Positions 19,618 to 28,318 of a stretch of DNA of 64,000 bases are shown here, in pieces. Location: the IMG/VR virus record IMGVR_UViG_3300042449_000993, positions 62,001 through 126,000 of that record, one strand, 5' to 3'. The translations under genes and the position numbers were made by a program. The stretch is from a virus. The notes beneath the pieces were generated by a model that was given only the letters and a program-made list of their open reading frames with translations, was not told where the DNA came from and made no database searches. Position 1 is the stretch's first letter. Each line of letters starts with the position of its first letter.

Positions 19618-20356
19618 ACTATTTGTAATCACCTCTGTAATTGAACCGACTGCAGCACCATTAACATATAGTAATAGTCGCTCATTTTTTACAACGGAAG
19701 AAAGACTTCGGCAAACGTTTTCTACAGTAAATAGTATTCAAAATGCTTTTCCTGATGCAAATATTGTATTGCTAGATGGCTCAAATACAAATTTCTCAGG
19801 ATATTTTGGTTATATCAAAAACTTTAAATATGTCTCATTAAAAGAAATAGACTCTGATGTTTGCGAGATTGTAAATAATCATAAACATAAATCATATTGT
19901 GAATGTCTTATGCTTAAAACATTCTACGAGAAATTTAAAGATTATATTCTTGAGCATGACTATACGTTTAAAGTTAGTGGAAGATATCTTGTTTTTGATA
20001 TGAACAATCATTTGTTTACGGAAGAAAACAAAAACAAAATCTTTTTTAAGAATAAATTGATTCATGAATGGCAAGATTATTGGGGATATAATTACGTTGA
20101 TCGGAGAGAGCAACAACAGAATAATAAGTTGTATCAATACTCTACCGTATTATATGGATTTGGAACTCAACAATTAGATACTTTTATTGAGTTGCATAAT
20201 AAAACGATTGATTTTTTATCTGATTCGAATAATCATCATTTTGATATGGAAACATTATTCTATTTTTATATGAGAGATCATGAAGATAAAATAATCGAAA
20301 CAGATTGGAGAGTTTCGGGATGGCTAGGACCGTGCGGAACATTTGTGTTCTATTGA
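19607..20356 (+). CDS. Unknown protein, possibly glycosyltransferase-like
   Basis: 249 residues, starting inside the end of the GT4 gene (11-base overlap). The N-terminus has a Rossmann-like opening, KLFVITSVI, and later SIQNAFPDANIVLLDGS, as in GT-A nucleotide-sugar domains. Around residue 120 there is HDYTFKVSGRYLVFD, resembling the segment before the metal site in some viral glycosyltransferase-like families. A clear DxD is not visible, although HHFDMETLFYFYM is a candidate for the second acidic site. Context next to a proven-type GT supports a role in glycan synthesis; the assignment is tentative. Confidence 0.55.
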   Translation: MRSKLFVITSVIEPTAAPLTYSNSRSFFTTEERLRQTFSTVNSIQNAFPDANIVLLDGSNTNFSGYFGYIKNFKYVSLKEIDSDVCEIVNNHKHKSYCECLMLKTFYEKFKDYILEHDYTFKVSGRYLVFDMNNHLFTEENKNKIFFKNKLIHEWQDYWGYNYVDRREQQQNNKLYQYSTVLYGFGTQQLDTFIELHNKTIDFLSDSNNHHFDMETLFYFYMRDHEDKIIETDWRVSGWLGPCGTFVFY

Positions 20357-20365
20357 GGTAATATT

Positions 20366-20914
20366 ATGAAAGTAAATCTTATTATTGTAGACAATTTTTA
20401 TATCAATCCAGATTCGGTTCGAAGTTATGCTCTTTCTCAGCCATTTGGAGTCATCGGAAACTACCCTGGAAAGAGAACTGCTCCTTATTTGGGAGATGAT
20501 GTGAAAAATGCTATCCAATCAATCGTTTATAATGCAGGTGGAAAGGTTACAGATTGGCTAGAAAATAGTGGATATGATGGTGCTTTTCAAATTTGCACAT
20601 CTCAAGATAGAACGTGGATTCATGCTGATACTTACAATACTTGGGCTGGAGTTTGTTATTTAAATCCTGATCCACCACTATCCTCTGGAACGGCACTCTA
20701 TCGCTATAAAGAAACGAAAGAGTATGTAAAAACAAACAATGATTACGACGGATATGATTATACCAAGTGGGAGATGACCGATTATGTCTCTAACAGATAT
20801 AATCGGTTAGTTTTGTATCGCGGTGCGCTATATCACTGCTCTCATCACTATTTCGGCACTAATATTTACGATGGACGCCTATTCCAGACCTTCTTCTTCA
20901 ATACAGAATTTTAA
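20366..20914 (+). CDS. DUF6445-like protein, possible oxygenase fold (copy 1)
   Basis: 182 residues. The opening VDNFYINPDSVRSYALSQPF, then PGKRTAPY, WIHADTYNTWAGVCYLNPDP and SGTALYRYK, match a family I recall as DUF6445. A clear paralogue lies at 35841-36413 (VDNFYEDPDSVRSFALKQNF; WPHYDKKTVAGLVYLTPNPP; SGTIFYD). The H-x-D pair (HAD), the LNPDPP turn, and a later RLVLYRGALYHCSHHYFG with a distal His resemble the iron site and beta-helix of 2OG-Fe(II) oxygenases. This oxygenase reading is my inference. It sits between fibre-modification genes and the neck genes. Confidence 0.6.
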   Translation: MKVNLIIVDNFYINPDSVRSYALSQPFGVIGNYPGKRTAPYLGDDVKNAIQSIVYNAGGKVTDWLENSGYDGAFQICTSQDRTWIHADTYNTWAGVCYLNPDPPLSSGTALYRYKETKEYVKTNNDYDGYDYTKWEMTDYVSNRYNRLVLYRGALYHCSHHYFGTNIYDGRLFQTFFFNTEF

Positions 20915-20927
20915 ATTTGTAGAATCG

Positions 20928-20935
20928 ACTAAATA
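20928..20935 (+). promoter_or_regulatory. Variant late promoter (ACTAAATA)
   Basis: ACTAAATA lies 23 bases before the gp13 start. The same octamer precedes the tail sheath gene at 25654, and the distances match those of the exact TATAAATA sites. It is therefore likely a functional variant of the late promoter in this phage; this is inference from position and recurrence. Confidence 0.5.
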
Positions 20936-20958
20936 TATCGATAGCAGAGAGGTTTCAA

Positions 20959-21720
20959 ATGGCGCAGCCTTCCACACGCACAGAATTAAAAGACTATTGT
21001 CTTCGAAAACTCGGATTCCCAGTTATTGATATTAACGTTGATGACGATCAGCTCGAAGATCGTATTGACGATGCATTACAACAATTTCGAAACTATCATT
21101 TCGACGGAATTGAGAGAACTTGGTTAGCGCACCAGCTAACCGCAGGAGATATTACGAACAAATATGTTCAACTTGCTGACTCTATTATCGGAGTTTCAAA
21201 AGTATTTCCATATACTGGATCTACTCAATCTTCAACATCATCAGCAGGATTTAACATTTTTGATATTAATTATCAGCTTCGTCTTAATGACTTCTACAAT
21301 CTAACATCTTCTTCCTACACTTATTATGTCATTGCTCGCGAGCATCTCTCAATGCTTGATATGATTATTACAGGCGAATATCCATATACTTTTAACAAAG
21401 TAACTGGAAAATTAAATTTTCAAATTGATATGGATAATCGATTTAAACCTGGAAACTACATGGTGTTTGAGTGCCTTAGAGTTGTTGATGCAGAAGCCTA
21501 CAGCAAAGTTTTTAATGATCTTTGGCTCAAAGCATATACAACTCAATTGTTTAAACGTCAATGGGGCGAAAACTTGAAGAAGTATGATAATTACGTTCTT
21601 CCAGGTGGTCTAGTTATAAATGGTCAGAGAATTTGGGACGAAGCATCAATTGAAGTTGAAAAACTCGAAGAAAAACTTCGTGATACTTACGAAGAACCAA
21701 TTCCATTTTTAGTAGGCTAA
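20959..21720 (+). CDS. 13: Neck protein gp13
   Basis: 253 residues. The start MAQPSTRTELKDYCLRKLG followed by INVDDDQLEDRIDDALQQF is characteristic of gp13 in T4-like marine phages. T4 gp13 (309 residues) forms the neck with gp14, closing the filled head and giving the docking platform for the tail. The ATG is preceded by GAGAGG at good distance, and an ACTAAATA late-promoter variant lies just upstream. One base separates the stop from the gp14 start, and the following genes keep the order 14-15-16-17-18-19-20, which fixes the identity. The protein is shorter than in T4, as usual for this clade. Confidence 0.9.
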   Translation: MAQPSTRTELKDYCLRKLGFPVIDINVDDDQLEDRIDDALQQFRNYHFDGIERTWLAHQLTAGDITNKYVQLADSIIGVSKVFPYTGSTQSSTSSAGFNIFDINYQLRLNDFYNLTSSSYTYYVIAREHLSMLDMIITGEYPYTFNKVTGKLNFQIDMDNRFKPGNYMVFECLRVVDAEAYSKVFNDLWLKAYTTQLFKRQWGENLKKYDNYVLPGGLVINGQRIWDEASIEVEKLEEKLRDTYEEPIPFLVG

Positions 21721-21721
21721 A

Positions 21722-22606
21722 ATGGCAACAAGTGTCTATTTTAATAATCAAGATGCAAGAACAGAACAATTTTTGCTTGAAGATTTGATCATTGAATCAA
21801 TTCGAAATCACGGAATAGATGTATATTATATTCCAAGATATTCACAATCTTCTACTGATGAACTATTTGGTGATGATCCCGTTAAAACGTTCACTGGTGC
21901 ATATAAAATGGAAATGTATCTTGAAACGTTTAAAGATTATGAGGGCAACAAAGAATTTTACTCTAAATTTGGTTTAGAAATTCAAGAAACTGCTCGTGTA
22001 TGTGTTGCTCGTAGAACATTTGAAAAGTATGTCACATCAATTGTTGGTTCGCGCGCAAATACACCAAAAGAAGGCGATTTAATTTATCTTCCTGTTCAAT
22101 TTAAATTGATGGAAATTAAATTCGTGGAAGAAGAAAAAAACTTTTTCCAGTTAGGTAAAGACGCTAAAAATCCATACATGTATGGGTTAACAGTTGAGGC
22201 GTTTAAGTATAATGGCGAATTACTTCAAACTGGTGTTGATGCAATTGATCGTATTGCAGATTTACAAGCTGTCACTGTCAATTATACAATGCAAGCTGGT
22301 GGAACAGGAACATATCAAGACTTTGAATGGGCATATCAGGGGTCATCTCTTGCAACAGCCACAGCAAAGGGTGTTGTTGCTTCGTGGGACAAACCAACTC
22401 GTATTTTAGAATTGAGAAATATCAAAGGCTCGTTTACAAACAACGTTGCAATAATTGGCGAATCGAGCGGTGCTTCTTGGATACACACCACTTCTGATCC
22501 AATGCAAAATGGAAATGACACAAGTATGCAAGATAATTATCGCATGGAAACCGAAGCAGACAACATCATTGACTTCTCTGAAGTCAATCCATTTGGTGAA
22601 CCATAA
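21722..22606 (+). CDS. 14: Neck protein gp14
   Basis: 294 residues (T4 gp14: 256). Diagnostic segments are the start VYFNNQDARTEQFLLEDLIIESIRNHG split by the usual turn, YYIPR soon after, then a YLETFKDYEGNKEFYSKFGL stretch, and a C-terminus ending IDFSEVNPFGEP, close to the ending found in cyanophage gp14. The partner of gp13 in the neck ring, it is needed for joining heads to tails. The gene ends in an ATGnnTAA-type overlap with gp15. It is expressed late with its neighbours. Assignment is based on recognisable conserved segments and position. Confidence 0.9.
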   Translation: MATSVYFNNQDARTEQFLLEDLIIESIRNHGIDVYYIPRYSQSSTDELFGDDPVKTFTGAYKMEMYLETFKDYEGNKEFYSKFGLEIQETARVCVARRTFEKYVTSIVGSRANTPKEGDLIYLPVQFKLMEIKFVEEEKNFFQLGKDAKNPYMYGLTVEAFKYNGELLQTGVDAIDRIADLQAVTVNYTMQAGGTGTYQDFEWAYQGSSLATATAKGVVASWDKPTRILELRNIKGSFTNNVAIIGESSGASWIHTTSDPMQNGNDTSMQDNYRMETEADNIIDFSEVNPFGEP

Positions 22607-23613
22607 TGTTTTCAAACGTTCATTTTTATCATCGTATTACTCGAAAAATGGTTGTGGCATTCGGCACACTTTTTAATAATATTCGTTTGGTGCGCTATAA
22701 TAAAGCAGGCACAACTGAGATTGAAAGAATTGTTGTGCCACTACAATATGCCCAAAAAGAAAAGTTTTATCAACGCATCACACAAGATCCTGAATTAACA
22801 AAAGAAGTTCAAATGACTCTCCCAAGAATGAGTTTTGAACTAACTGCAATTACATATGATCCAAGTAGAAAACGAAATTTATTTTCTGAAAGTTTTTCTG
22901 CTGAGTCAAACACAACAGTTAAGATTGTACGAACAACACCATATAATTTTGAATTTACTTTATACATATATGTTCGTAATACAGAAGATGGAACGCAAAT
23001 TGTTGAGCAAATTCTTCCATACTTTAATCCCGATTATAATTTAACACTAGACATGGTTGGTCTTGCAGATCAAAAAGTTGATGTGCCATTCATTCTTCAA
23101 AATATCAATTACAACGTTGAAGATATTGGAGACGGAGAAACAACACGTGTTCTTGTATGGAGTTTAACATTTACTGCTAAAGGTTATATGTTTGGTCCAA
23201 TTACATCTGCAAATGTTATTCGCAAAGTTACTGCAAATACATACAATATGGTCACAGCAGATACTCAAGAATCTCAGCGTTTGCTGTATACTGCGAACAC
23301 TGGCTTTGGAACATTTAAAATTGGTGAGTTGGTATATCAAGGTGAGAGTTTATCAGCAGCAAACTCAACTGCATTTGTTGATGCTTGGGATCCAACATCA
23401 TATAGATTAGTTGTCTCTGATGTTGCAGGAGTTTTGAAAGTTGGTCAAAATATAACTGGTGCAATTTCTAATGCATCGTATAATTTAACTTCATTTGGAG
23501 TAAATGATTATCAACTATTTAAACTTCAAATTACTCCAGATCCAACAACAGCAAATGCTCAAACTGCATTTGGGTTTGACGAAATTATTCAATATGCACC
23601 AAATATAACATGA
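22606..23613 (+). CDS. 15: Tail sheath stabiliser and completion protein gp15
   Basis: 335 residues (T4 gp15: 272). The N-terminus has FYHRITRKMVVAFGTLFNNI, followed by VVPLQYAQKEKFYQRITQDP and MTLPRMSFELTAITYDPSRK, the hallmark run of gp15 in T4-like phages. The protein forms the hexameric ring at the head-proximal end of the tail, caps the sheath and tube, and binds gp14. The region beyond residue 200 is more variable. It overlaps both gp14 and gp16 by one to four bases, consistent with translational coupling of the neck, tail-completion and terminase genes. Confidence 0.88.
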   Translation: MFSNVHFYHRITRKMVVAFGTLFNNIRLVRYNKAGTTEIERIVVPLQYAQKEKFYQRITQDPELTKEVQMTLPRMSFELTAITYDPSRKRNLFSESFSAESNTTVKIVRTTPYNFEFTLYIYVRNTEDGTQIVEQILPYFNPDYNLTLDMVGLADQKVDVPFILQNINYNVEDIGDGETTRVLVWSLTFTAKGYMFGPITSANVIRKVTANTYNMVTADTQESQRLLYTANTGFGTFKIGELVYQGESLSAANSTAFVDAWDPTSYRLVVSDVAGVLKVGQNITGAISNASYNLTSFGVNDYQLFKLQITPDPTTANAQTAFGFDEIIQYAPNIT

Positions 23614-24026
23614 GTAAAATTGATCATAATTTATCTGAAGTTTTAAACACTGATTATATCCCCGTAATAGCTGAGGAACATAAAAGTGTTACTATTCATG
23701 AGCCAGACAGATCAGCTGATAATCCTGACGCTGACTATTCTCGGGCTAATTATTACAATCTTATCGAAAAGGGTAATGAGGCTTTGGACGGCATTCTTGA
23801 AGTGGCGAAAGAATCGCAGCACCCAAGAGCGTATGAAGTAGCAGCAAACATGATCAAAAATCTCTCTGACGTTACAGAGAAATTGATGATTCTACAAAAG
23901 CAGCAACAAGAACTTCAACCAAAAGAATCAGCAGCATCAACTAATATCAATGTAGACAAAGCAGTGTTCGTTGGCAGCACCGCTGAGTTATTGCGACAAT
24001 TAAAGAATGAATCAAATAGCGGCTAA
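23610..24026 (+). CDS. 16: Terminase small subunit gp16
   Basis: 138 residues (T4 gp16: 164), placed between gp15 and the large terminase as in T4. The central part is predominantly helical: YYNLIEKGNEALDGILEVAK followed by PRAYEVAANMIKNLSDVTEK and a Gln-rich helix. This matches the coiled-coil core that oligomerises into a ring in T4-like small terminases. It regulates gp17 ATPase and nuclease activity and selects DNA for packaging. It overlaps gp17 by 20 bases. The identity rests on position and helical pattern. Confidence 0.85.
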   Translation: MSKIDHNLSEVLNTDYIPVIAEEHKSVTIHEPDRSADNPDADYSRANYYNLIEKGNEALDGILEVAKESQHPRAYEVAANMIKNLSDVTEKLMILQKQQQELQPKESAASTNINVDKAVFVGSTAELLRQLKNESNSG

Positions 24027-25641
24027 ACTGAAGCATTATCTTGGCAATCCCAAGCTGAAGCGAGTTAACATGGCGATGAATCTTACGGAGGATCAAATCC
24101 GTGAGTTCGTCAAATGCGCTCAAGATCCAACATACTTTATCGAAAACTATGTTAAGATCATTACACTTGATAAAGGTTTCGTTCAGATTGAACTTTATCC
24201 GTTTCAAAAACAAGTTGTTACTGATATTAACGAAAATCGTCGCGTGATTGTAAAGGCAGGTCGTCAGGTTGGTAAGACGACGATCATTGTAGGTTATATC
24301 CTTTGGTACATTCTATTCAATCAAGATAAAACTGTTGCGATTCTTGCGAACAAAGCCAGTACGTCAAGAGAAATTCTTGCTCGCATTAAACTCGCATATG
24401 AAGCATTGCCAATGTGGATTCAGCAAGGTGTGAAGGTTTGGAACAAAGGTGACATTGAACTTGAAAATGGATGTCGTGTGATTGCTAATTCAACTGCCTC
24501 TAGCGCAATTCGTGGTTTTTCTATTTCGCTTCTATACCTTGACGAATTTGCATTCGTTCCAAGTAATATTGCCGAAGAATTTTTTACATCTGTTTATCCA
24601 ACGATTTCTTCTGGTACGACTTCGAAGATTTTAATTTCTTCAACGCCAAATGGCATGAATCACTTTTATAAAATGTGGACCGAAGCCGTTGAAGGTCAAA
24701 ATGGATTTACACACTGTGAAGCGAACTGGCGTCAAGTTCCAGGGAGAACTCAACAATGGGCAGATGAACAACGTCGCGTTCTTGGTGAACAAAAGTTTCT
24801 TCAGGAAATGGAATGCGAATTTATGGGTTCATCAGGAACTCTACTTTCAGCCGCTGCACTTAAATCTCTTGCGTTCGTGAAACCATTACATCTAACTGAA
24901 AATGGAATTAAGATTTATCAAGCACCGATCCCTCAGCATAATTATATGATAGTTGCAGACACCTCTCGCGGAAAAGGATTGGACTATTCCGCATTTAGTG
25001 TTATAGATGTTACAAGTATTCCTTATCGTCAGGTTTGTACATATAAAGATAATAATATAAGCCCTCTTGTGTATCCATCAATCATTAAACGCATGGGCGA
25101 TTACTATAATCAGGCTTATGTTCTTGTTGAAATTAATGACAATGGGCAGCAGGTAGTTGATTCTTTATTCGAAGATTATGAATATGAAAATATTCTTTCG
25201 ACCGTTGATATAAAGGGGAAAACTGCAGTTACATGGGGCTATGGAAATAAATCATATCGTGGAATTCGAACGACGAAATCTGTCAAACGTTTGGGTTGCT
25301 CATTGATGAAAAACTTGATTGAGGGTGAGAAACTCATTGTTCAAGATTTCGAAACAATCTCAGAGCTCTCAACTTTTATTTCGAAAGGAACGAGTTTTGA
25401 ATCGGAAGAAGGAAGTCATGACGATTTAGTGATGACTCTTGTTCTCTTTTCATGGATGACGAATCAACAATTTTTTGCTGACATGACGAATACTGACATA
25501 CGACTTCGACTTCATGAAGAACAAATGAAACAGATCGAAGAGGAGTCTCTGCCCACATTTTTGGCTGGACATGTTGATGTCGACGAGGGTGATAACAGAT
25601 TTGTCTCAGATGGATCAGTTTGGGATGTCGTAAATCGTTAA
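24007..25641 (+). CDS. 17: Terminase large subunit gp17
   Basis: 544 residues (T4 gp17: 610). It carries an N-terminal packaging ATPase with Walker A AGRQVGKT at 84-91, Walker B LLYLDE at 175-180 and coupling motif SSTPNG near 220. The C-terminal RNase H-like nuclease has acidic residues in IVADTSRGKG, VEINDNG and SHDDLVM. It drives DNA into the prohead and cuts concatemers. The ATG at 24007 lies inside gp16 and gives the YLGNPKLKR segment typical of cyanophage-type gp17 N-termini, so this start is preferred over the internal ATGs at 24070 and 24076. No intein or intron interruption is seen. Confidence 0.95.
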   Translation: MNQIAAKLKHYLGNPKLKRVNMAMNLTEDQIREFVKCAQDPTYFIENYVKIITLDKGFVQIELYPFQKQVVTDINENRRVIVKAGRQVGKTTIIVGYILWYILFNQDKTVAILANKASTSREILARIKLAYEALPMWIQQGVKVWNKGDIELENGCRVIANSTASSAIRGFSISLLYLDEFAFVPSNIAEEFFTSVYPTISSGTTSKILISSTPNGMNHFYKMWTEAVEGQNGFTHCEANWRQVPGRTQQWADEQRRVLGEQKFLQEMECEFMGSSGTLLSAAALKSLAFVKPLHLTENGIKIYQAPIPQHNYMIVADTSRGKGLDYSAFSVIDVTSIPYRQVCTYKDNNISPLVYPSIIKRMGDYYNQAYVLVEINDNGQQVVDSLFEDYEYENILSTVDIKGKTAVTWGYGNKSYRGIRTTKSVKRLGCSLMKNLIEGEKLIVQDFETISELSTFISKGTSFESEEGSHDDLVMTLVLFSWMTNQQFFADMTNTDIRLRLHEEQMKQIEEESLPTFLAGHVDVDEGDNRFVSDGSVWDVVNR

Positions 25642-25653
25642 AATCCTCCTTTT

Positions 25654-25661
25654 ACTAAATA
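25654..25661 (+). promoter_or_regulatory. Variant late promoter (ACTAAATA)
   Basis: ACTAAATA lies 42 bases before the tail sheath ATG at 25704, in the only sizeable gap of this gene run. It is identical to the octamer before gp13. It is read as a T4-type late promoter with C in place of A at the second position. Confidence 0.5.
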
Positions 25662-25703
25662 TTCAGTAGATTTCTTAATTCTCCATTCATAGGAGCATAA
25701 AAC

Positions 25704-27413
25704 ATGGCTTTTCAAGTATCTCCTGGTGTTGTTACATCTGAAGTTGATTTAACAACAGTCGTTCCAGCGGTTGCAACAACGACTGGTGCGTTTTGCGGTA
25801 ATTTTAATTGGGGTCCAGCCGAAATTGCAATTGCAGTTTCCGACGAAAACAAACTGGTTGAGTTTTTCGGCAAACCAGACAATAATACAGCAGTTTCATT
25901 CTATACAGCTGCAAATTTCTTGTCATATGGCAGTGACCTTCGCGTAGTTCGTGCAGTTAATGGAATAAACACTAATACTGCAGTTTCGAACTCAAGTTCA
26001 AATGTTCTCATCAAGAACGATGAAACATACTTCAACACCTACTACAACTCAAACAGTGCAACAGTTGGTGCATGGGCTGCACGTTATGCTGGCGCAAGGG
26101 GAAACTCTCTAAAGATTTCTGTTTGGGCAAATACAAATACATCACTATTCTCTGCTTGGGCATATGCTCCATATTTCTCAAGTGCTCCAGGAACATCTAC
26201 TTACGCTTCAAGTGTCGGTGGTTCAAACGACGAACTTCACGTTATCGTTGTTGACGAAGATGGATTGTTTACAGGAACTCAAAATACGGTTCTTGAAGTT
26301 TATCCATTCCTATCAAAAGCATCTGATGCCAAGGATAGCGTTGGTAACTCAAACTACTATCGCGACGTAATCTATCGTCAATCAAAATACGTCCACTGGA
26401 CAGATCACCCAGATACTGTAAACACTTCAGCAACATGGGGTAAGAGTGCAACCAACAGAGCATTTAGCGATCTAGTCAATGTTACTGGTCTACACACAAT
26501 ATCTCTTGTGAACGGTACTGATGGTTATCCAGTTGCTGGAAACGTTCAAACAGGATATTCTAAGTTTGTGAATCCTGAAGAAATTGATGTATCATTAATT
26601 CTAACAGGCGATCACTCACCTGCAACGGTTCTCTACGCAATTCAAACTGTCGCTGAAGCAAGAAAAGACGCAGTAGCATTCGTTTCACCAACACTCGCTA
26701 ACTGCCAATCAACAACAGCAACAGACGATATCGTAAATTATCGTAAGAATGCTCTTGCAAATGTCAGCTCTTCATACGCAGTGATGGATAGTGGTTGGAA
26801 GTATCAATACGACAAGTACAACGATGTTTATCGTTGGATTCCATTGAACGGTGATATTGGTGGTATTTGCGCAAGAACTGACGCTGTTCGTGACCCATGG
26901 TTCTCACCAGCAGGATCTGCTCGTGGTCAAGTCAAGAATATCGTAAAACTTGCTTACTATCCAACTTCAACACAACGCGACACTCTTTATAAGAATGCGA
27001 TCAACCCAGTTGTAAGTTTCCCAGGAGAAGGAACGATTCTCTTCGGCGATAAGACAATGCTTGGTAAGCCAAGTGCTTTTGATCGTATTAATGTTCGTCG
27101 CTTGTTTATTGTTCTAGAAAAAGCAATTGCGATCGCTGCACGTTCAAGCCTCTTCGAATTCAATGATGAATTTACAAGAGCACAGTTTGTCTCGCTTGTT
27201 GAGCCATTCTTGAGAACGGTTAAGGGTCGTCGCGGTATCTTTGATTATCGCGTGGTTTGCGACACAACGAACAATACTCCAGAAGTCATTGACCGTAATG
27301 AGTTTATTGGAGATATCTACGTTAAACCAGCTAGAAGCATTAACTTTATCCAGTTGAACTTTGTCGCTGTAAGAACTGGCGTAGCCTTCGAGGAAATCGT
27401 TGGTAGAGCCTAA
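25704..27413 (+). CDS. 18: Tail sheath protein gp18
   Basis: 569 residues (T4 gp18: 659). The start FQVSPGVVTSEVDLTTVVPA is the sheath N-terminal arm, followed by TGAFCGNFNWGPAEIAIAVS, the conserved beginning of contractile sheath subunits. The C-terminal sheath core (residues about 440-569) has RRLFIVLEKAIAIAAR, FEFNDEFTRAQFVSLV and GRRGIFDYRVVCD, conserved across myophages and related contractile systems. The protein polymerises around the tail tube and contracts at infection. AGGAG lies just before the ATG. Codon use is enriched for C-ending codons compared with the unknown genes upstream, as expected for an abundant virion protein. Confidence 0.95.
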   Translation: MAFQVSPGVVTSEVDLTTVVPAVATTTGAFCGNFNWGPAEIAIAVSDENKLVEFFGKPDNNTAVSFYTAANFLSYGSDLRVVRAVNGINTNTAVSNSSSNVLIKNDETYFNTYYNSNSATVGAWAARYAGARGNSLKISVWANTNTSLFSAWAYAPYFSSAPGTSTYASSVGGSNDELHVIVVDEDGLFTGTQNTVLEVYPFLSKASDAKDSVGNSNYYRDVIYRQSKYVHWTDHPDTVNTSATWGKSATNRAFSDLVNVTGLHTISLVNGTDGYPVAGNVQTGYSKFVNPEEIDVSLILTGDHSPATVLYAIQTVAEARKDAVAFVSPTLANCQSTTATDDIVNYRKNALANVSSSYAVMDSGWKYQYDKYNDVYRWIPLNGDIGGICARTDAVRDPWFSPAGSARGQVKNIVKLAYYPTSTQRDTLYKNAINPVVSFPGEGTILFGDKTMLGKPSAFDRINVRRLFIVLEKAIAIAARSSLFEFNDEFTRAQFVSLVEPFLRTVKGRRGIFDYRVVCDTTNNTPEVIDRNEFIGDIYVKPARSINFIQLNFVAVRTGVAFEEIVGRA

Positions 27414-27422
27414 TCTAACGAA

Positions 27423-27430
27423 GATAAATA
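27423..27430 (+). promoter_or_regulatory. Late promoter (GATAAATA)
   Basis: GATAAATA lies 25 bases before the tail tube ATG at 27456. NATAAATA is the form reported for late promoters of T4-like cyanophages. Confidence 0.6.
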
Positions 27431-27455
27431 GATAAAGTTTCAGGAGAAATAAACA

Positions 27456-27965
27456 ATGCCATTTAATATTTCAGAATTTACTTCTACATTTACTGGTGAT
27501 GGCGCACGTCCTAATCTGTTTGAGGTTCAAATCAACAGATTAGGACCAAACTTTAACTTCTTGTGTAAAGCAGCGCAGTTGCCAGGTTCAACAGTTGGAC
27601 TCGTTGAAGTTCCATACTTTGGACGTAATGTGAAATATGCTGGTAACAGAACATTTGCTGATTGGACTGTAACGATCCTCAATGATGAAGACTTTGCAAT
27701 TCGCAATGCTCTTGAGTTGTTGATGCAAGATATTAACAGTCACGAAGATAACTTGGCTGCTGTTCTAGCAGACGGTTATCAATTCGACGCGCTTGTGACT
27801 CAATATTCAAAAGTTGGTGCAATTATTAAAGAATATCAATTTAGAGGAATGTTCCCAATTGATATTTCACCAATTGAATTGGATTGGGGCGCAAACGACA
27901 CGATTGAAGAGTACCAAGTTACATTTGCATACCAGTACTGGACTTCAGCAAGCAGCGCAACCTAA
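27456..27965 (+). CDS. 19: Tail tube protein gp19
   Basis: 169 residues (T4 gp19: 163). Conserved segments are FTGDGARPNLFEVQI at the N-terminus, FLCKAAQLPGSTVGLVEVPYFGR in two halves near 35-55, FADWTVTILNDEDF, and EYQVTFAYQYW at the C-terminus, all typical of the gp19 family. The protein stacks as hexameric rings to form the inner tube through which DNA passes. CAGGAGAAA precedes the ATG, and the gene has its own late promoter. Position between sheath and portal genes agrees with T4. Confidence 0.95.
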   Translation: MPFNISEFTSTFTGDGARPNLFEVQINRLGPNFNFLCKAAQLPGSTVGLVEVPYFGRNVKYAGNRTFADWTVTILNDEDFAIRNALELLMQDINSHEDNLAAVLADGYQFDALVTQYSKVGAIIKEYQFRGMFPIDISPIELDWGANDTIEEYQVTFAYQYWTSASSAT

Positions 27966-27977
27966 TAGGAGGTCGCT

Positions 27978-28286
27978 ATGAGTTTCTTTAAGAGTCTTGT
28001 ACGTCGTGTAAAGCGTACTGTAAAAGCACAAGTAACATCACAAGTTACTGGGTTTGTTGGAAGAGCAGCATCTAGTGTTACCAGTGCAGCAACATCTAGA
28101 GTGACGGGTGCTGTGAATTCTAGAATTGGCGGCACAATCAACACTTTGAAAGATAGAGTTACTGCTGCTGGCGTAGCATCTAGAAGATCTGGACTAAATC
28201 CATTTGCAAATGCTGCTGCTAATCGTGTTGCCAAAGGCGCAATTGCTCGAGCAAAAGGTGAAAAAATTGTTGATCCATTCGGTTAA
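27978..28286 (+). CDS. Small basic protein between tail tube and portal
   Basis: 102 residues, strongly basic, with a perfect-looking TAGGAGGTCG ribosome site ahead of ATG 27978. Composition is Arg-, Lys-, Ser-, Thr- and Ala-rich, with SFFKSLVRRVKRTVKAQV at the start and a helical, weakly repetitive VTSAATSRVTGAVNSRIGG centre. There are no cysteines. Similar small genes occur at this place in other marine T4-like phages, but I know no name. A nucleic-acid-binding or head/tail joining role would fit the charge; that is inference. Confidence 0.65.
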   Translation: MSFFKSLVRRVKRTVKAQVTSQVTGFVGRAASSVTSAATSRVTGAVNSRIGGTINTLKDRVTAAGVASRRSGLNPFANAAANRVAKGAIARAKGEKIVDPFG

Positions 28287-28318
28287 CAATTAATTTTTAT
28301 TATGATGGGTAAAAAAAT

